Assembly: GCA_027622315.1 (NCBI GenBank)
Contig: JAQBZW010000004.1
Location: 1-39,336, forward strand
Direction of reading: 5' to 3'
Source of the DNA: Chloroflexota bacterium
GTDB taxonomy: Bacteria; Chloroflexota; Dehalococcoidia; UBA2979
Length of the DNA: 39,336 nt
Positions 18,975-30,453 of the stretch are shown here, in pieces (the first letter of the stretch is position 1; the number at the start of each line of letters is the position of its first letter). The translations under genes were made by a program, and so were the position numbers. The notes beneath the pieces were generated by a model. The model saw nothing but the letters and a program-made list of their open reading frames with translations, did no database searches and was not told where the DNA came from.

Positions 18975-19586
18975 GTGATGAAGCACCTGCGTCATCCGCG
19001 CGTCTTCGCCGTCGCCGTAGCCCTGGGCGCGGCGCTGGCGCCCGCCGTTGCGGGCGCCACGGAAGCGGCGAAGGAGTCCGGGGGTATCGCCGCGCTGGGG
19101 TTCAACCTGCCGGGCCTCGTTGCTCAGCTGGTGAACTTCCTGATCCTGCTGGTTGTCCTGCGGCTCTTCCTGTACAAGCCGATCCTTCGCATCCTCGACG
19201 AGCGCAAGCGGCGCATCGAGGAAGGCCTCATGCGCTCCGAGCAGGCGGCGACGCAAGCCGCCGCCTGCGAGGACGCAGCGCGTCTCGCGATGGAAGAGGC
19301 TCGCAACGAGTCGCGCGAGGTGATCCAGCGCGCGCAGGAGACGGCGGGCAGGCTGCGGACCGAGCTCGAGGAGCAGGCGCGCGCACAGGCCGAGCAGATC
19401 GTCGAACGTGCGCGGGCGGAGATCCAGCTCGAGCGCGAGCAGGCAATCCAGCAGCTGCGGTCCGAGTTCGCGGGCCTGGCCATGCTCGCCGCCGAACGCG
19501 TGATCGGGCAATCGCTCGATCGCCAGGCGCACCAACGGCTGATCGACGAAGTGATCGTCGAAAGCTCGTTCGGCGAGTCCAACTAG
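18975..19586 (+). CDS. atpF: F1Fo ATP synthase subunit b
   Basis: GFNLPGLVAQLVNFLILLVVLRLFLYKPILRILDERKRRIEEGL followed by a long charged coiled coil. Confidence 0.95.
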   Translation: MMKHLRHPRVFAVAVALGAALAPAVAGATEAAKESGGIAALGFNLPGLVAQLVNFLILLVVLRLFLYKPILRILDERKRRIEEGLMRSEQAATQAAACEDAARLAMEEARNESREVIQRAQETAGRLRTELEEQARAQAEQIVERARAEIQLEREQAIQQLRSEFAGLAMLAAERVIGQSLDRQAHQRLIDEVIVESSFGESN

Positions 19587-19610
19587 TCGCACCGGAGTCG
19601 AGGAGCGCCC

Positions 19611-20156
19611 GTGCCCGCACCCCGCGACATTGCCGGCCGCCGCTATGCGCTCGCGTTGATCGCGATCGCGCGCGACGACCGTGACTTCGACGCCTGGTCC
19701 GACGCGATCGAGGCGCTCGCGGGCCTCACCTCCGAGCGCGCGTTCGTTCAGGCGCTGCAGGCTGACGGCATGACCGACGACCGCTTCCAGTCGATCGTGC
19801 GCCGCGTGTTGCCGGGCGTCGGGCAGAAGCAGCTGAACTTCTTCCGCCTCCTGCGCCAGAAGAATCGGCTCGGGCTTGGCGCGTCGATCGCGTCGTTCTT
19901 CCGCGAGTTGCTCGACGAGGAGCGCGGCATCGTGCGTGCCGAAGTCACGAGCGCGACCGCGCTCGACGGGGGACAGCGACAGCGGCTGCTCGACAAGCTC
20001 GCGCGCGACACCGGTAAGCAGGTAGCGCTCGAGGCGCGCGTCGACCCGGCGCTCCTCGGCGGACTGATCGTCCGCATCGGGGATCGCATGGTCGACGGAT
20101 CAACACGAAACAGGCTCCGAAGCCTGCGCACCCAACTGGAACGCGCTGCGCTCTAG
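19611..20156 (+). CDS. atpH: F1Fo ATP synthase subunit delta
   Basis: GTG start; RRYALALIAIARDD...FFRLLRQKNRLGLGASIASFFRELLDEERGIVRAEVTSATALD...GGLIVRIGDRMVDGSTRNRLRSLRTQL. Confidence 0.94.
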   Translation: MPAPRDIAGRRYALALIAIARDDRDFDAWSDAIEALAGLTSERAFVQALQADGMTDDRFQSIVRRVLPGVGQKQLNFFRLLRQKNRLGLGASIASFFRELLDEERGIVRAEVTSATALDGGQRQRLLDKLARDTGKQVALEARVDPALLGGLIVRIGDRMVDGSTRNRLRSLRTQLERAAL

Positions 20157-20182
20157 GCGCGGCATGAGATCGAGGTAGCGCG

Positions 20183-21712
20183 ATGGTCCGAGCTGAAGAG
20201 ATCGCCTCCATTCTCCGCGAGCAGATCGAGCACTTCGACGCGGGGGCGAGGGAGGCAAACGTCGGGACGGTGATCGAAGCTGGCGACGGCATCGCTCGCA
20301 TCCACGGCATCGGCCAGTGCCAGACGTCCGAGCTGATCGAGTTCTCGAGCCAGGACACGCAGGGCCGCGCGATCCGCGGACTGGCCCTCAACCTGGAAGA
20401 AGAGACCGTGGGTGCGGTCATTATCGGCGACTACTCGCAGGTCAAGGAAGGCGACGAGGTCCGCACGACCGGCCTCGTGGCTTCCGTGCCGGTCGGCGAG
20501 GCGCTGCTCGGGCGCGTCGTGAACGCGCTGGGCGACCCCATCGATGAGAAAGGCCCGGTCAACGCCGCCGAGCAGTACCCGGTGGAGCGCATCGCGCCCG
20601 GCGTGGTCGATCGCGTGGGCGTGAATCAGCCGATGCTGACAGGTATCAAGGCGATTGACGCCATGACGGCGATCGGGCGCGGTCAGCGCGAGCTGATCAT
20701 TGGCGACCGCTCGACAGGCAAGAGCGCGATTGCGATCGACGCGATCATCAACCAGAAGAAGATCGGAGACGTGATCTGCGTCTACGTGGCGATCGGTCAG
20801 AAGGACGCGAAGGTCGCGCAGACCGTCGCCATCCTCGAGGAGAACGGCGCGATGGCGTACACCATCGTGGTCGTCGCCTCCGCATCCGAGTCGGCTGCCG
20901 CGCAGTACCTCGCGCCGTACGCCGGTTGCGCCATGGCCGAGTACTTCATGGCCAAGGGCAAGGACGTGCTGATCGTCTACGACGACCTCTCGAAGCACGC
21001 CTGGGCGTACCGCGAGGTGTCACTGCTGCTGAGGCGCCCGCCGGGCCGCGAGGCGTACCCGGGCGATGTCTTCTACCTGCACTCCCGGTTGCTCGAGCGC
21101 TCGGCGCGCGTGAACGAATCGCTCGGTGGCGGCTCGATCACGGCACTGCCGATCATCGAGACGCAGGCCGGCGACGTTTCGGCCTACATCCCGACGAACG
21201 TCATCTCCATCACGGACGGGCAGATCTTCCTCGAGCTCGACCTTTTCAACGCCGGCCAGCGGCCCGCCGTGAACCCTGGCATCTCGGTGTCGCGCGTGGG
21301 CGGCGCCGCGCAGACGCGGGCGATGAAGAAGGTCGCCGGCTCGCTGCGCCTGGACCTCTCCCAGTACCGCGAGCTCCAGGCCTTCGCACAGTTCGGCACG
21401 GAGGATCTCGACCCGGCCACCCGGCGTCAGCTCTTCCGCGGCCAGCGCCTTACGGAGCTGCTCAAGCAGCCCCAGTACCGGCCCCAGACGCTCGGGCAGG
21501 AGGTGTCGATCCTCTACGCCGGCGTGAACGGCTACTTGGACGACGTGCCCGTCGAGAAAGTCGCGGACTTCGAGCGTGGCTTCCACGAGTTCATGGCGGC
21601 CAGCCAGTCGAGCCTGATCGAGAACATCAACCGCACCGGCGAGCTCCCGGACGACGCCGAGGAGACCCTGAAGCAGGCGATCACCGACTTCAAGGGCACG
21701 GTCGCGTACTAG
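20183..21712 (+). CDS. atpA: F1Fo ATP synthase subunit alpha
   Basis: 509 aa; [78 protein letters not shown]. Confidence 0.99.
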   Translation: MVRAEEIASILREQIEHFDAGAREANVGTVIEAGDGIARIHGIGQCQTSELIEFSSQDTQGRAIRGLALNLEEETVGAVIIGDYSQVKEGDEVRTTGLVASVPVGEALLGRVVNALGDPIDEKGPVNAAEQYPVERIAPGVVDRVGVNQPMLTGIKAIDAMTAIGRGQRELIIGDRSTGKSAIAIDAIINQKKIGDVICVYVAIGQKDAKVAQTVAILEENGAMAYTIVVVASASESAAAQYLAPYAGCAMAEYFMAKGKDVLIVYDDLSKHAWAYREVSLLLRRPPGREAYPGDVFYLHSRLLERSARVNESLGGGSITALPIIETQAGDVSAYIPTNVISITDGQIFLELDLFNAGQRPAVNPGISVSRVGGAAQTRAMKKVAGSLRLDLSQYRELQAFAQFGTEDLDPATRRQLFRGQRLTELLKQPQYRPQTLGQEVSILYAGVNGYLDDVPVEKVADFERGFHEFMAASQSSLIENINRTGELPDDAEETLKQAITDFKGTVAY

Positions 21713-21822
21713 GACGTACCCGGCCGACGGCGTGTCCGCGGATCGCCGCGGGCGCCGAGGAACGAACGACGATCGTCAGTCGCTGAGCGCGGCGGGCGGA
21801 CGAACAAGGAAGCGGAGCGTAG

Positions 21823-22707
21823 ATGCCAGGCGCCGGAGCCGTACGTGCCATCCGCGACCGTATGCGGGCTGTCTCGAACACCGCCAAGGTCACGCGTGCG
21901 ATGGAGCTGGTCGCTGCATCGAAGATGCGGCGCGCCCAGGATCGCGCGCTGCAGTCGCGGCCGTACGCCGAGCGCATGCGCGCCGTGCTCGCGCAGCTGT
22001 CCGGCTACACCGTCGGCGCGGACCCGGACGAGCTGAACCCGCTGCTCCAGCAGCGCACCGTGAAGCACTTTGCGATCATCCACATCACCGCCGACCGCGG
22101 TCTGGCCGGTGGGTTGAACACGAACATGAACCGCGCCGCCGCGTCGCTCGTGCTGGAGCATCAGCCGAATGTCGAGAGCGTGTCGGTGCTCCCCGTCGGT
22201 CGCAAGGGTCGTGACTTCTTTCGCCGATCGGGCTTCCCGATCATCGCGGAGTTCACGAACCTCGGCGACTTCCCGAGTTCGACCGACGTCTTCCCGATCG
22301 CGCGCATTGTGATCGACGACTACATCCGGGGCGAGCTCGATCAGGTCTACGTCGCCTATCAGCAGTTCGTGAACGCGGCCGTGCAACGACCGGTGCTGCG
22401 GCAGATCCTGCCCGTGCAAGCGCCCGAGGGCGCCGAGGCCCGGGGCACAGACTTCATCTTCGAACCCTCGCCCGCGCAGCTGCTCGAGACGCTGCTGCCG
22501 CGCTACGTGGAGATGCAGATCTACGAGGCAGTGCTCGAGGCGCGCGCCTCCGAGCAGTCCGCTCGCATGGTCGCCATGCGGCAAGCGACGGACGCCGCCG
22601 ACGAAATGGTTTCCGAACTGACGCTGACCTACAACAAGGCGCGTCAGGAGATGATCACCAGCGAACTACTCGACATCGTGGGCGGCACTGCTGCCCTGAA
22701 CGCGTAA
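21823..22707 (+). CDS. atpG: F1Fo ATP synthase subunit gamma
   Basis: AIRDRMRAVSNTAKVTRAMELVAASKMRRAQ...ITADRGLAGGLNTNMNR...SEQSARMVAMRQATDAADEMVSELTLTYNKARQEMITSELLDIVGGTAAL. Confidence 0.98.
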   Translation: MPGAGAVRAIRDRMRAVSNTAKVTRAMELVAASKMRRAQDRALQSRPYAERMRAVLAQLSGYTVGADPDELNPLLQQRTVKHFAIIHITADRGLAGGLNTNMNRAAASLVLEHQPNVESVSVLPVGRKGRDFFRRSGFPIIAEFTNLGDFPSSTDVFPIARIVIDDYIRGELDQVYVAYQQFVNAAVQRPVLRQILPVQAPEGAEARGTDFIFEPSPAQLLETLLPRYVEMQIYEAVLEARASEQSARMVAMRQATDAADEMVSELTLTYNKARQEMITSELLDIVGGTAALNA

Positions 22708-24153
<1,446 letters not shown>

Positions 24154-24155
24154 GC

Positions 24156-24596
24156 GTGCCGCTCACGCTTTCGATCGTTACGGCCGATCGCACCGTGCTC
24201 GAACGGGACGACGTGTTGCGCCTCGTCGTGCCCACGACCGAGGGGCAGATCACCCTTCTGCCGAGTCACGCGCCGCTCATGGCCAGCCTGAGCATCGGCG
24301 AGATGATTGTGCACGTGCCGGACGGGCCGATCCCGCTCGCCATCCACGGTGGCTTCATCCAGATCGTCCGCGACGACGTGAGCGTGCTGGCCGACGCCGC
24401 CGAGCACGCGGACGAGATCGACGAGGCTCGCGCTGAGGCCGCTCGTGAACGATCGCGCGGCCGGATCGAAGGGCGCGTGCCGGTGGAGGCCGGGGCGGTC
24501 GACATCCTGCGTGCGCAGCTCTCGCTCCAGCGCTCGCTGATCCGTCTGCGTGTGCGCCGGCGCCGCTCGGCCACGGGCGTGCCCACGATGCGCTAG
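24156..24596 (+). CDS. atpC: F1Fo ATP synthase subunit epsilon
   Basis: GTG start; MPLTLSIVTADRTVLERDDVLRLVVPTTEGQITLLPSHAPLMASLSIGEMIVHV. Confidence 0.95.
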   Translation: MPLTLSIVTADRTVLERDDVLRLVVPTTEGQITLLPSHAPLMASLSIGEMIVHVPDGPIPLAIHGGFIQIVRDDVSVLADAAEHADEIDEARAEAARERSRGRIEGRVPVEAGAVDILRAQLSLQRSLIRLRVRRRRSATGVPTMR

Positions 24597-24638
24597 CGCT
24601 AGGCGGCGCCACACCAGCGCGCACCGATTGGCATACAC

Positions 24639-24663
24639 CCGACCGCGCCCCATGCGCGGTCGG
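24639..24663. terminator. Candidate hairpin terminator between atpC and murA (no U-tract)
   Basis: CCGACCGCG-CCCCATG-CGCGGTCGG, perfect 9-bp stem with 7-nt loop. Confidence 0.35.
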
Positions 24664-24752
24664 TTCGCGTGCGTGAGGCGACGTTCTGACAGCCTCCGCG
24701 AGCCGCGTGCCCTATCCTCGAAACGGCGCGGGTTGATCAGGAGCGGCGACTG

Positions 24753-26027
24753 ATGTCCAGGCGTCCCGAACGACTACTCATCCGCGGCGGGCGCCCGCTG
24801 CGTGGCGACGTCACCGTCTCCGGCTCGAAGAACGCGGCGCTCTACGCGGTCGCGGCCGGTCTGATGACCGCCGACGCCGTCACACTCCACAACGTCCCGG
24901 CGATCGCCGACATCGACGAGATGGGCGAACTGCTGCGCGCGCTGGGCGCGCGCTTTGAGTACGTGGACGGGACTGCACAGATCCAGGCGTCAGAGCTCAC
25001 CGAGACGTCCGCGCCCGCCGACCTCGTGCTGGCACTGCGCGCGTCGTTCCTCGTGATGGGGCCGCTGCTCGGGCGGCTGGGCGAAGCCGCGTGTGCGTCG
25101 CCCGGCGGCGACGTGATCGGCGCGCGGCCGCTCGACGTGCATCTCGCCGGCTTTCGGGCGCTGGGCGCCGAGGTCGGCCGCCGGGGCGCGGAGTGGGTGG
25201 CGCGCGCTGCGCGCCTCCAGGGCGCGCGCATCTTCTTCGACTACCCGAGCGTGCTCGGCACGGTGAACATCCTCTTCGCCGCGGCGCTGGCGCACGGCGA
25301 GAGCGTGCTCATCAACGCCGCGGCCGAGCCCGAGGTTGAGATGGTCGCGAACATGCTGAACAGCATGGGCGCGCGGATTCGCGGGCACGGCGGAAGTGTC
25401 GTCTACGTCGAGGGCGTCGAGCGGCTGCACGGTACCGAGTTCTCGGTGATCCCGGACCGTCTCGAAGCCGGCACCTATCTGCTCGCCAGCGCCGCGACCG
25501 GCGGCGACGTGCGCATTACAAACGGAGTGCCGCACCACCTCGACAGCCTCACCACGAAGCTCTCGGAGATGGGGATGACGGTCGACCTGGCGCCCGCCGG
25601 CGAGAGCGGGGGCATCCGCGCCGCGTGCCAGGGCGGCGGCCTACGCGCGGTCCAGGCACAGGCCGTGCCGTATCCCGGGTTCCCCACAGACCTCCACGCT
25701 CCCCTCGCCGCCGCGCTGACGCAGGCACACGGCGTGTCGGTCGTGCACGAGCGCGTGTACGACAACCGCACGCTGTACGTCGGCGAGTTGCGGAAGCTCG
25801 GCGCGCGGATCACGGTCGGTGGACAGTCCGTGATCATCGAGGGAGGCACGCCCCTGGTCGGCGCCGCCGTGCGCGCGCTCGACATCCGCGCGGGCGCGGC
25901 ATGCGTGATCGCCGCCCTCGCGGCCGACGGCGAGACGCAGGTGCACGACACGAACCACCTCGACCGCGGCTACGCGCACCTCGTCGAGCGTCTGACCGCG
26001 CTCGGGGCGGATGTCGAGCGAGCGTAG
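24753..26027 (+). CDS. murA: UDP-N-acetylglucosamine 1-carboxyvinyltransferase
   Basis: 424 aa; [90 protein letters not shown]. Confidence 0.96.
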   Translation: MSRRPERLLIRGGRPLRGDVTVSGSKNAALYAVAAGLMTADAVTLHNVPAIADIDEMGELLRALGARFEYVDGTAQIQASELTETSAPADLVLALRASFLVMGPLLGRLGEAACASPGGDVIGARPLDVHLAGFRALGAEVGRRGAEWVARAARLQGARIFFDYPSVLGTVNILFAAALAHGESVLINAAAEPEVEMVANMLNSMGARIRGHGGSVVYVEGVERLHGTEFSVIPDRLEAGTYLLASAATGGDVRITNGVPHHLDSLTTKLSEMGMTVDLAPAGESGGIRAACQGGGLRAVQAQAVPYPGFPTDLHAPLAAALTQAHGVSVVHERVYDNRTLYVGELRKLGARITVGGQSVIIEGGTPLVGAAVRALDIRAGAACVIAALAADGETQVHDTNHLDRGYAHLVERLTALGADVERA

Positions 26028-26133
26028 CGCCCGTCGCTTTCCAGGTGTTACCCGAACGATTCCCGGTCCGATCGCCGCAGTCGTGCTCGTAGGATCGACG
26101 CGTGCGAGGCACCCGCACAGGCGGAGCGGGCGG

Positions 26134-26658
26134 ATGGCGAACGCGCTCGAGGCAGTTTCAATCTCGACCATCGAGGCGTCGATTCGTTTGCTCCGCGGTC
26201 AGCGCGTCATGCTCGACTCCGACCTTGCCACGCTCTACGGAGTCGAAACACGAACGCTCGTGCAGTCGGTTCAGCGCAACCGCGCGCACTTCCCCGAAGA
26301 CTTCATGTTCCGGCTCTCCGATCAGGAGTTCGCGGACTTGAGATCACAGAACGTGATCTCAAGTCCGCGGGGAGGCAGGCGTTATCCGCCATACGCCTTC
26401 ACCGAGCAGGGCGTGGCGATGCTCTCCAGCGTGTTGCGCAGCGAGCGCGCAGTGCAGGTCAACATCGAGATCATGCGCACGTTCGTGCGCCTGCGGTCGT
26501 GACTCGCCGCCAACGTCGAGCTCGCATCGCGCGTGGACGCGCTCGAAGCGCGTTACGACGAGCGCTTCGGCGCCGTCTTCGATGCGATTCGCGAGTTGAT
26601 GCGGCCGCCGGATCCGCCTCCCCGACCGCTCGGCTTTCCCGTGCGCCGAGAGTACTGA
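26134..26658 (+). pseudogene. ORF6N-domain (KilA-N-related) protein interrupted by an in-frame TGA at 26500-26502
   Basis: [101 protein letters not shown]...[63 protein letters not shown]. Confidence 0.8.
26331..26369. repeat. Inverted repeat (17-bp perfect stem, 5-nt loop) inside the ORF6N coding sequence
   Basis: CGCGGACTTGAGATCAC-AGAAC-GTGATCTCAAGTCCGCG. Confidence 0.95.
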
Positions 26659-26825
26659 GCGGGCACTCTCCTCCGGGCGGCGCTCGGCCGCATGGTCGCC
26701 GTCGCCGCCACTACCGGCCGGTCGATCCGGCGGTACCATCCTGCGCACGACCGAATCTCAGTTGGCCGGGAAGGTGAGGATCCTGCATACGCACCCGCGG
26801 ATTCGCGTGGTTCGTTGGCGTCGGA

Positions 26826-27668
26826 GTGCTGCTGGCAGTCGTGCTGGTTGGCGTGGCGTGCGGAGGGGGCGACGACGGCGCTGACGCGACTGCCTCAGCG
26901 GGCGCAACGCTCTCGGCGGCGAGCGTCGACTGCAGCGGCCTTGGCCTGACGGCTCCGGAGCGCATCAAGAGCGCCGGCAAACTGCTCGTCGCCTCTGACC
27001 TCAGCTACGCGCCGATCGACTTCGTCAAAGCGGGCACGAACGAACCGATCGGCCTCGACGCCGATCTCGCTCGCTGCATCGCGCAGGCGTGGGGCGTTGA
27101 GCTTCAGATTCAGAACGTTTCGTTCGACACGATCATTCCCGCGCTCACCGGCAGCAAGGCAGACGTGATCATGTCGGCGATGACGAACACCGAAGAGCGG
27201 CGCAAGACCGTGGACTTCGTCGACTACTTCGTCGCGGGCTCGGGCATCCTCGTGCGCTCCGGCAACCCCGACGGGATCGAGTCCCTGGCTTCGCTGTGCG
27301 GGAAGGTTGTCGCGATCCAGGTCGGAACGATCCAGATCGAAGAGGCCGAGACCCAGAACGCGTCATGCACCGACAAGATCGACGTCCAGACGTTCGAGCA
27401 GAACACCGACACCATCCAGGCGGTGTCGTCCGGTCGTGCGGCGGCTGCGTTGATGGACTTCCCGGTGGCGGCGTACACGGCCGCCAACGTGAGCGGCACC
27501 GAGGTCGTGGGTGAGCAGTACGACACCGCGCCCTACGGCATCGCGGTACGGCAGGACGACAAGACGGTGAGCGAGGCGCTCGCCGCCGCGATCACCGCGA
27601 TGCGGTCAGGCGGCCAGTACGACGCGATCCTCGCGTACTGGAACCTGGAGGCCGGGAAGCTGCCCTAG
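26826..27668 (+). CDS. Polar amino acid ABC transporter substrate-binding lipoprotein (true start probably upstream, near 26787)
   Basis: LVASDLSYAPIDFVKAGTNEPIGLDADLARCIAQAWGVELQIQNVSFDTIIPALTGSKADVIMSAMTNTEERRKTVDFVDYF is a typical SBP family 3 sequence; lipoprotein-like VGVACGGG. Confidence 0.92.
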   Translation: MLLAVVLVGVACGGGDDGADATASAGATLSAASVDCSGLGLTAPERIKSAGKLLVASDLSYAPIDFVKAGTNEPIGLDADLARCIAQAWGVELQIQNVSFDTIIPALTGSKADVIMSAMTNTEERRKTVDFVDYFVAGSGILVRSGNPDGIESLASLCGKVVAIQVGTIQIEEAETQNASCTDKIDVQTFEQNTDTIQAVSSGRAAAALMDFPVAAYTAANVSGTEVVGEQYDTAPYGIAVRQDDKTVSEALAAAITAMRSGGQYDAILAYWNLEAGKLP

Positions 27669-27671
27669 CCC

Positions 27672-28439
27672 GTGCTGCTCGCGGGGGCGCTCGACTGGGG
27701 GGTGATCGGAGACAACCTGTTCTCTGATCTCGTGCTGGGCGGGGTGCGGCTCACGCTTGCGCTGACCGTGTTGAGCATGACCATCGGCGGTGCGCTCGGC
27801 ACGGTCTTCGGGATCATGCGCGGATCGCGCATCGCGGCGCTGCGCGCGGCCTCCGTGGGTTACATCTGGCTGTTCCGGGGCACGCCGCTGCTGGTCCAGA
27901 TCGTGTTCTGGTTCTTCGCACTGCCGCAGCTCTGGCCTGGCTGGGCGCCGTGGAACGGGCAGCTCAGCCCGTTCCAGGCTGGGCTGGTCGCGCTTTCCGT
28001 GAACGAAGGCGCCTACATGACGGAGATCATGCGCGCGGGCTTACTGAGCGTGGATCCCGGCCAGGTGGAGGCGGCCAAGAGCCTGGGCATGACGGGACCG
28101 CTGACGATGCGACGGATCGTCCTGCCCCAGGCGATGCGGGTTGTGATCCCACCGATCGGCAACGAGTTCATCGCAATGCTGAAGAACTCGTCGCTGGTCT
28201 CCGTGATCAGCGTCAGCGAGCTCTTTCTCGTGGCCAAGCTGCAGTATTCGTCGACGCTGCGTTACCTCGAATGGCTGTTGATCGTCTCGATCTGGTATCT
28301 GGCACTGACGACGGTCGCGAGCCTCGCGCAGGCGTGGCTGGAGCAGCGTTTCAGCCGCGGCCGGCGTCCACAGGGACGCAGCCTCGGAGCGCGCGTGACG
28401 GGTGCGCTGGAGCGGCTCGGGCGGGACACCGGCCGATGA
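27672..28439 (+). CDS. Amino acid ABC transporter permease
   Basis: GTG start; GGVRLTLALTVLSMTIGGALGTVFGIMRGSR...FRGTPLLVQIVFWFFALPQLWPGW...EAAKSLGMTGPLTMRRIVLPQAMRVVIPPIGNEFIAMLKNSSLVSVISVSEL. Confidence 0.95.
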   Translation: MLLAGALDWGVIGDNLFSDLVLGGVRLTLALTVLSMTIGGALGTVFGIMRGSRIAALRAASVGYIWLFRGTPLLVQIVFWFFALPQLWPGWAPWNGQLSPFQAGLVALSVNEGAYMTEIMRAGLLSVDPGQVEAAKSLGMTGPLTMRRIVLPQAMRVVIPPIGNEFIAMLKNSSLVSVISVSELFLVAKLQYSSTLRYLEWLLIVSIWYLALTTVASLAQAWLEQRFSRGRRPQGRSLGARVTGALERLGRDTGR

Positions 28440-29209
28440 GCGAGCGGCCGCTGCTCGAGATCGTGGACGTACACAAGCGCTTCGGCGCGGTGGAGGTGCT
28501 CAACGGCATCTCGCTGACGGTCGAGCGCGGCGAGGTTGTGGCCGTGCTCGGACCGTCCGGGTCCGGCAAGTCGACACTGCTGCGCTGCATCAACCACCTC
28601 GAGACGATCGACGGCGGCCGGATCGTGTTCGACGGCCGCCTCGTCGGGTATCGCGAGGTCGACGGCCGGCTACGCCCGGAGAGCGATCGGCGCACCGCGC
28701 GCGTCCGGCGCGAGATCGGGATGGTCTTCCAGCGTTTCAACCTCTTTCCGCACCTGACCGCGCTCGGCAACGTGACGGAAGCGCCCGTGCACGTACTCGG
28801 CCTGTCGCGCGCGGAGGCGCGGGAGCGCGGAAGCGGGCTGCTCGCGCGAGTAGGACTGGGCGAGCGACTGGACGCGTACCCGTCCGAGCTCTCGGGCGGG
28901 CAACAGCAGCGCGTCGCGATCGCGCGCGCGCTCGCGATGCAGCCCAAGCTCATGCTGTTCGACGAGGCCACCAGCGCCCTCGATCCCGAACTCGTGGGCG
29001 AGGTGCTGGCGGTCATGCGCGATCTCGCGGCGGACGGCATGACGATGCTGGTCGTCACGCATGAGCTGGAGTTCGCGCGCGACGCGGCGCGTCGGATTGC
29101 CTTCATCGACGACGGCGTAATCGTCGAGGAGGCACCACCGGCGGAGTTCTTCTCGGCGCCGCGTACGGAGCGCGCGCGTGCCTTCCTCGGCCGGCTACAT
29201 CAGCGCTGA
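28436..29209 (+). CDS. Amino acid ABC transporter ATP-binding protein
   Basis: Walker [20 protein letters not shown]; signature [40 protein letters not shown] overlap with the permease stop. Confidence 0.97.
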   Translation: MSERPLLEIVDVHKRFGAVEVLNGISLTVERGEVVAVLGPSGSGKSTLLRCINHLETIDGGRIVFDGRLVGYREVDGRLRPESDRRTARVRREIGMVFQRFNLFPHLTALGNVTEAPVHVLGLSRAEARERGSGLLARVGLGERLDAYPSELSGGQQQRVAIARALAMQPKLMLFDEATSALDPELVGEVLAVMRDLAADGMTMLVVTHELEFARDAARRIAFIDDGVIVEEAPPAEFFSAPRTERARAFLGRLHQR

Positions 29210-29373
29210 GCGGTGCAGCTCCGGCGTTCGTTCTGCCCACCACAGCCCTGACGACCGGGACCGACGGGTCTCCGCCACGCGTGCTACCCGCGGTGACGCC
29301 GCTCGGCTACGCTCCCGATGCTCCGCAGGCCGGCGGAGTCTCCACACACCTCACATTCCGCTCGGCGGGGGCA

Positions 29374-30405
29374 ATGCTCGGCAAGCGCATCGGCATCGAT
29401 CTCGGGACGGCCAACGTGCTGGTGTTCGAGCACGGCAAGGGCATCGTGATCGACGAGCCCTCCGTGGTCGCCATCACTGAGCGCGACAACACCGTGGTCG
29501 CCGTCGGCAACGACGCGCGTGCCATGATCGGCCGCCACCCCGGCACCATCCAGGTGATCCGTCCGATGCGCGACGGCGTGATCGGCGATTACCTGATCAC
29601 CGAGGCGATGCTCCGCTACTTCATCGGGCGCGTGATCGGCCGCTTCAACCTCGTGCGGCCCGAGGTGATGATCTGCGTGCCCGTGGGGGTCACCGGTGTG
29701 GAGCAGCGAGCGGTGCGTGACGCAGCCGAGGCGGCCGGCGCGCGGCGACCGGCACAGCTCATTCCCGAGCCGCTAGCCGCGGCGATCGGCGCGGAGATTC
29801 CGGTGGGATCGCCGCGGGGCCACATGATCGTCGACATCGGCGGAGGCCGCACCGAGGCGGCGGTGATCTCGATGTTCGGCATCGTCGCCAGCGAGTCCGT
29901 GCGCATCGCGGGCGATCGCCTGGACGATGCGATCGCCCAGTACGTGAAGCGCCGGCACAACCTCGTGATCGGCGAACGCACCGCCGAAGAGGTGAAGATC
30001 GCAATTGGCTCCGCGCTCCCGGACGAGGAGGATCTGACGACGGGCGTGCGTGGTCGCGATCAGATCACCGGGCTGCCGCGCACGATTACCGTTCACGCTT
30101 CGGAGATCACCCAGGCCATTCAGGAACAGCTTGCCGCGATTGTGCAGACGGTACGTCGCGTCCTCGAGCGGACACCGCCCGAACTGGCGTCGGACGTGAT
30201 CGACCGCGGCATCGTGCTCACCGGCGGCGGCGCGTTACTTCGTCACCTCGATGACCTGCTCATGCACGAGACCGGCGTCCCGGTGCACATTGCGGAAGAG
30301 CCGCTGCAGTGCGTGGCGAAGGGTGCGGGCGCCGCGCTCGACTATCGCGAGGTAATCTCGCGCGCCCTCCCGACCGAGGAGGAATCGCTCATCCTCGAGC
30401 GGTGA
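29374..30405 (+). CDS. mreB: Rod shape-determining protein MreB-like actin homologue
   Basis: [39 protein letters not shown]...[24 protein letters not shown]...[24 protein letters not shown]...[15 protein letters not shown]. Confidence 0.93.
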   Translation: MLGKRIGIDLGTANVLVFEHGKGIVIDEPSVVAITERDNTVVAVGNDARAMIGRHPGTIQVIRPMRDGVIGDYLITEAMLRYFIGRVIGRFNLVRPEVMICVPVGVTGVEQRAVRDAAEAAGARRPAQLIPEPLAAAIGAEIPVGSPRGHMIVDIGGGRTEAAVISMFGIVASESVRIAGDRLDDAIAQYVKRRHNLVIGERTAEEVKIAIGSALPDEEDLTTGVRGRDQITGLPRTITVHASEITQAIQEQLAAIVQTVRRVLERTPPELASDVIDRGIVLTGGGALLRHLDDLLMHETGVPVHIAEEPLQCVAKGAGAALDYREVISRALPTEEESLILER

Positions 30406-30453
30406 GGTCCCGTCGGCGGCTGCCCGGATGCACGCAAGGGCGAGGGCGCACCG

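Noticed and set aside
26500-26502. Selenocysteine insertion at the in-frame TGA
   Set aside because: ORF6N proteins are not known selenoproteins, the position is in a coiled-coil tail where homologues have ordinary residues, and no clear bacterial SECIS hairpin follows directly.
26134-26658. Prophage or mobile island suggested by the ORF6N (KilA-N-related) gene
   Set aside because: ORF6N genes occur alone in many chromosomes. No integrase, phage structural gene, tRNA or direct repeats were seen nearby.
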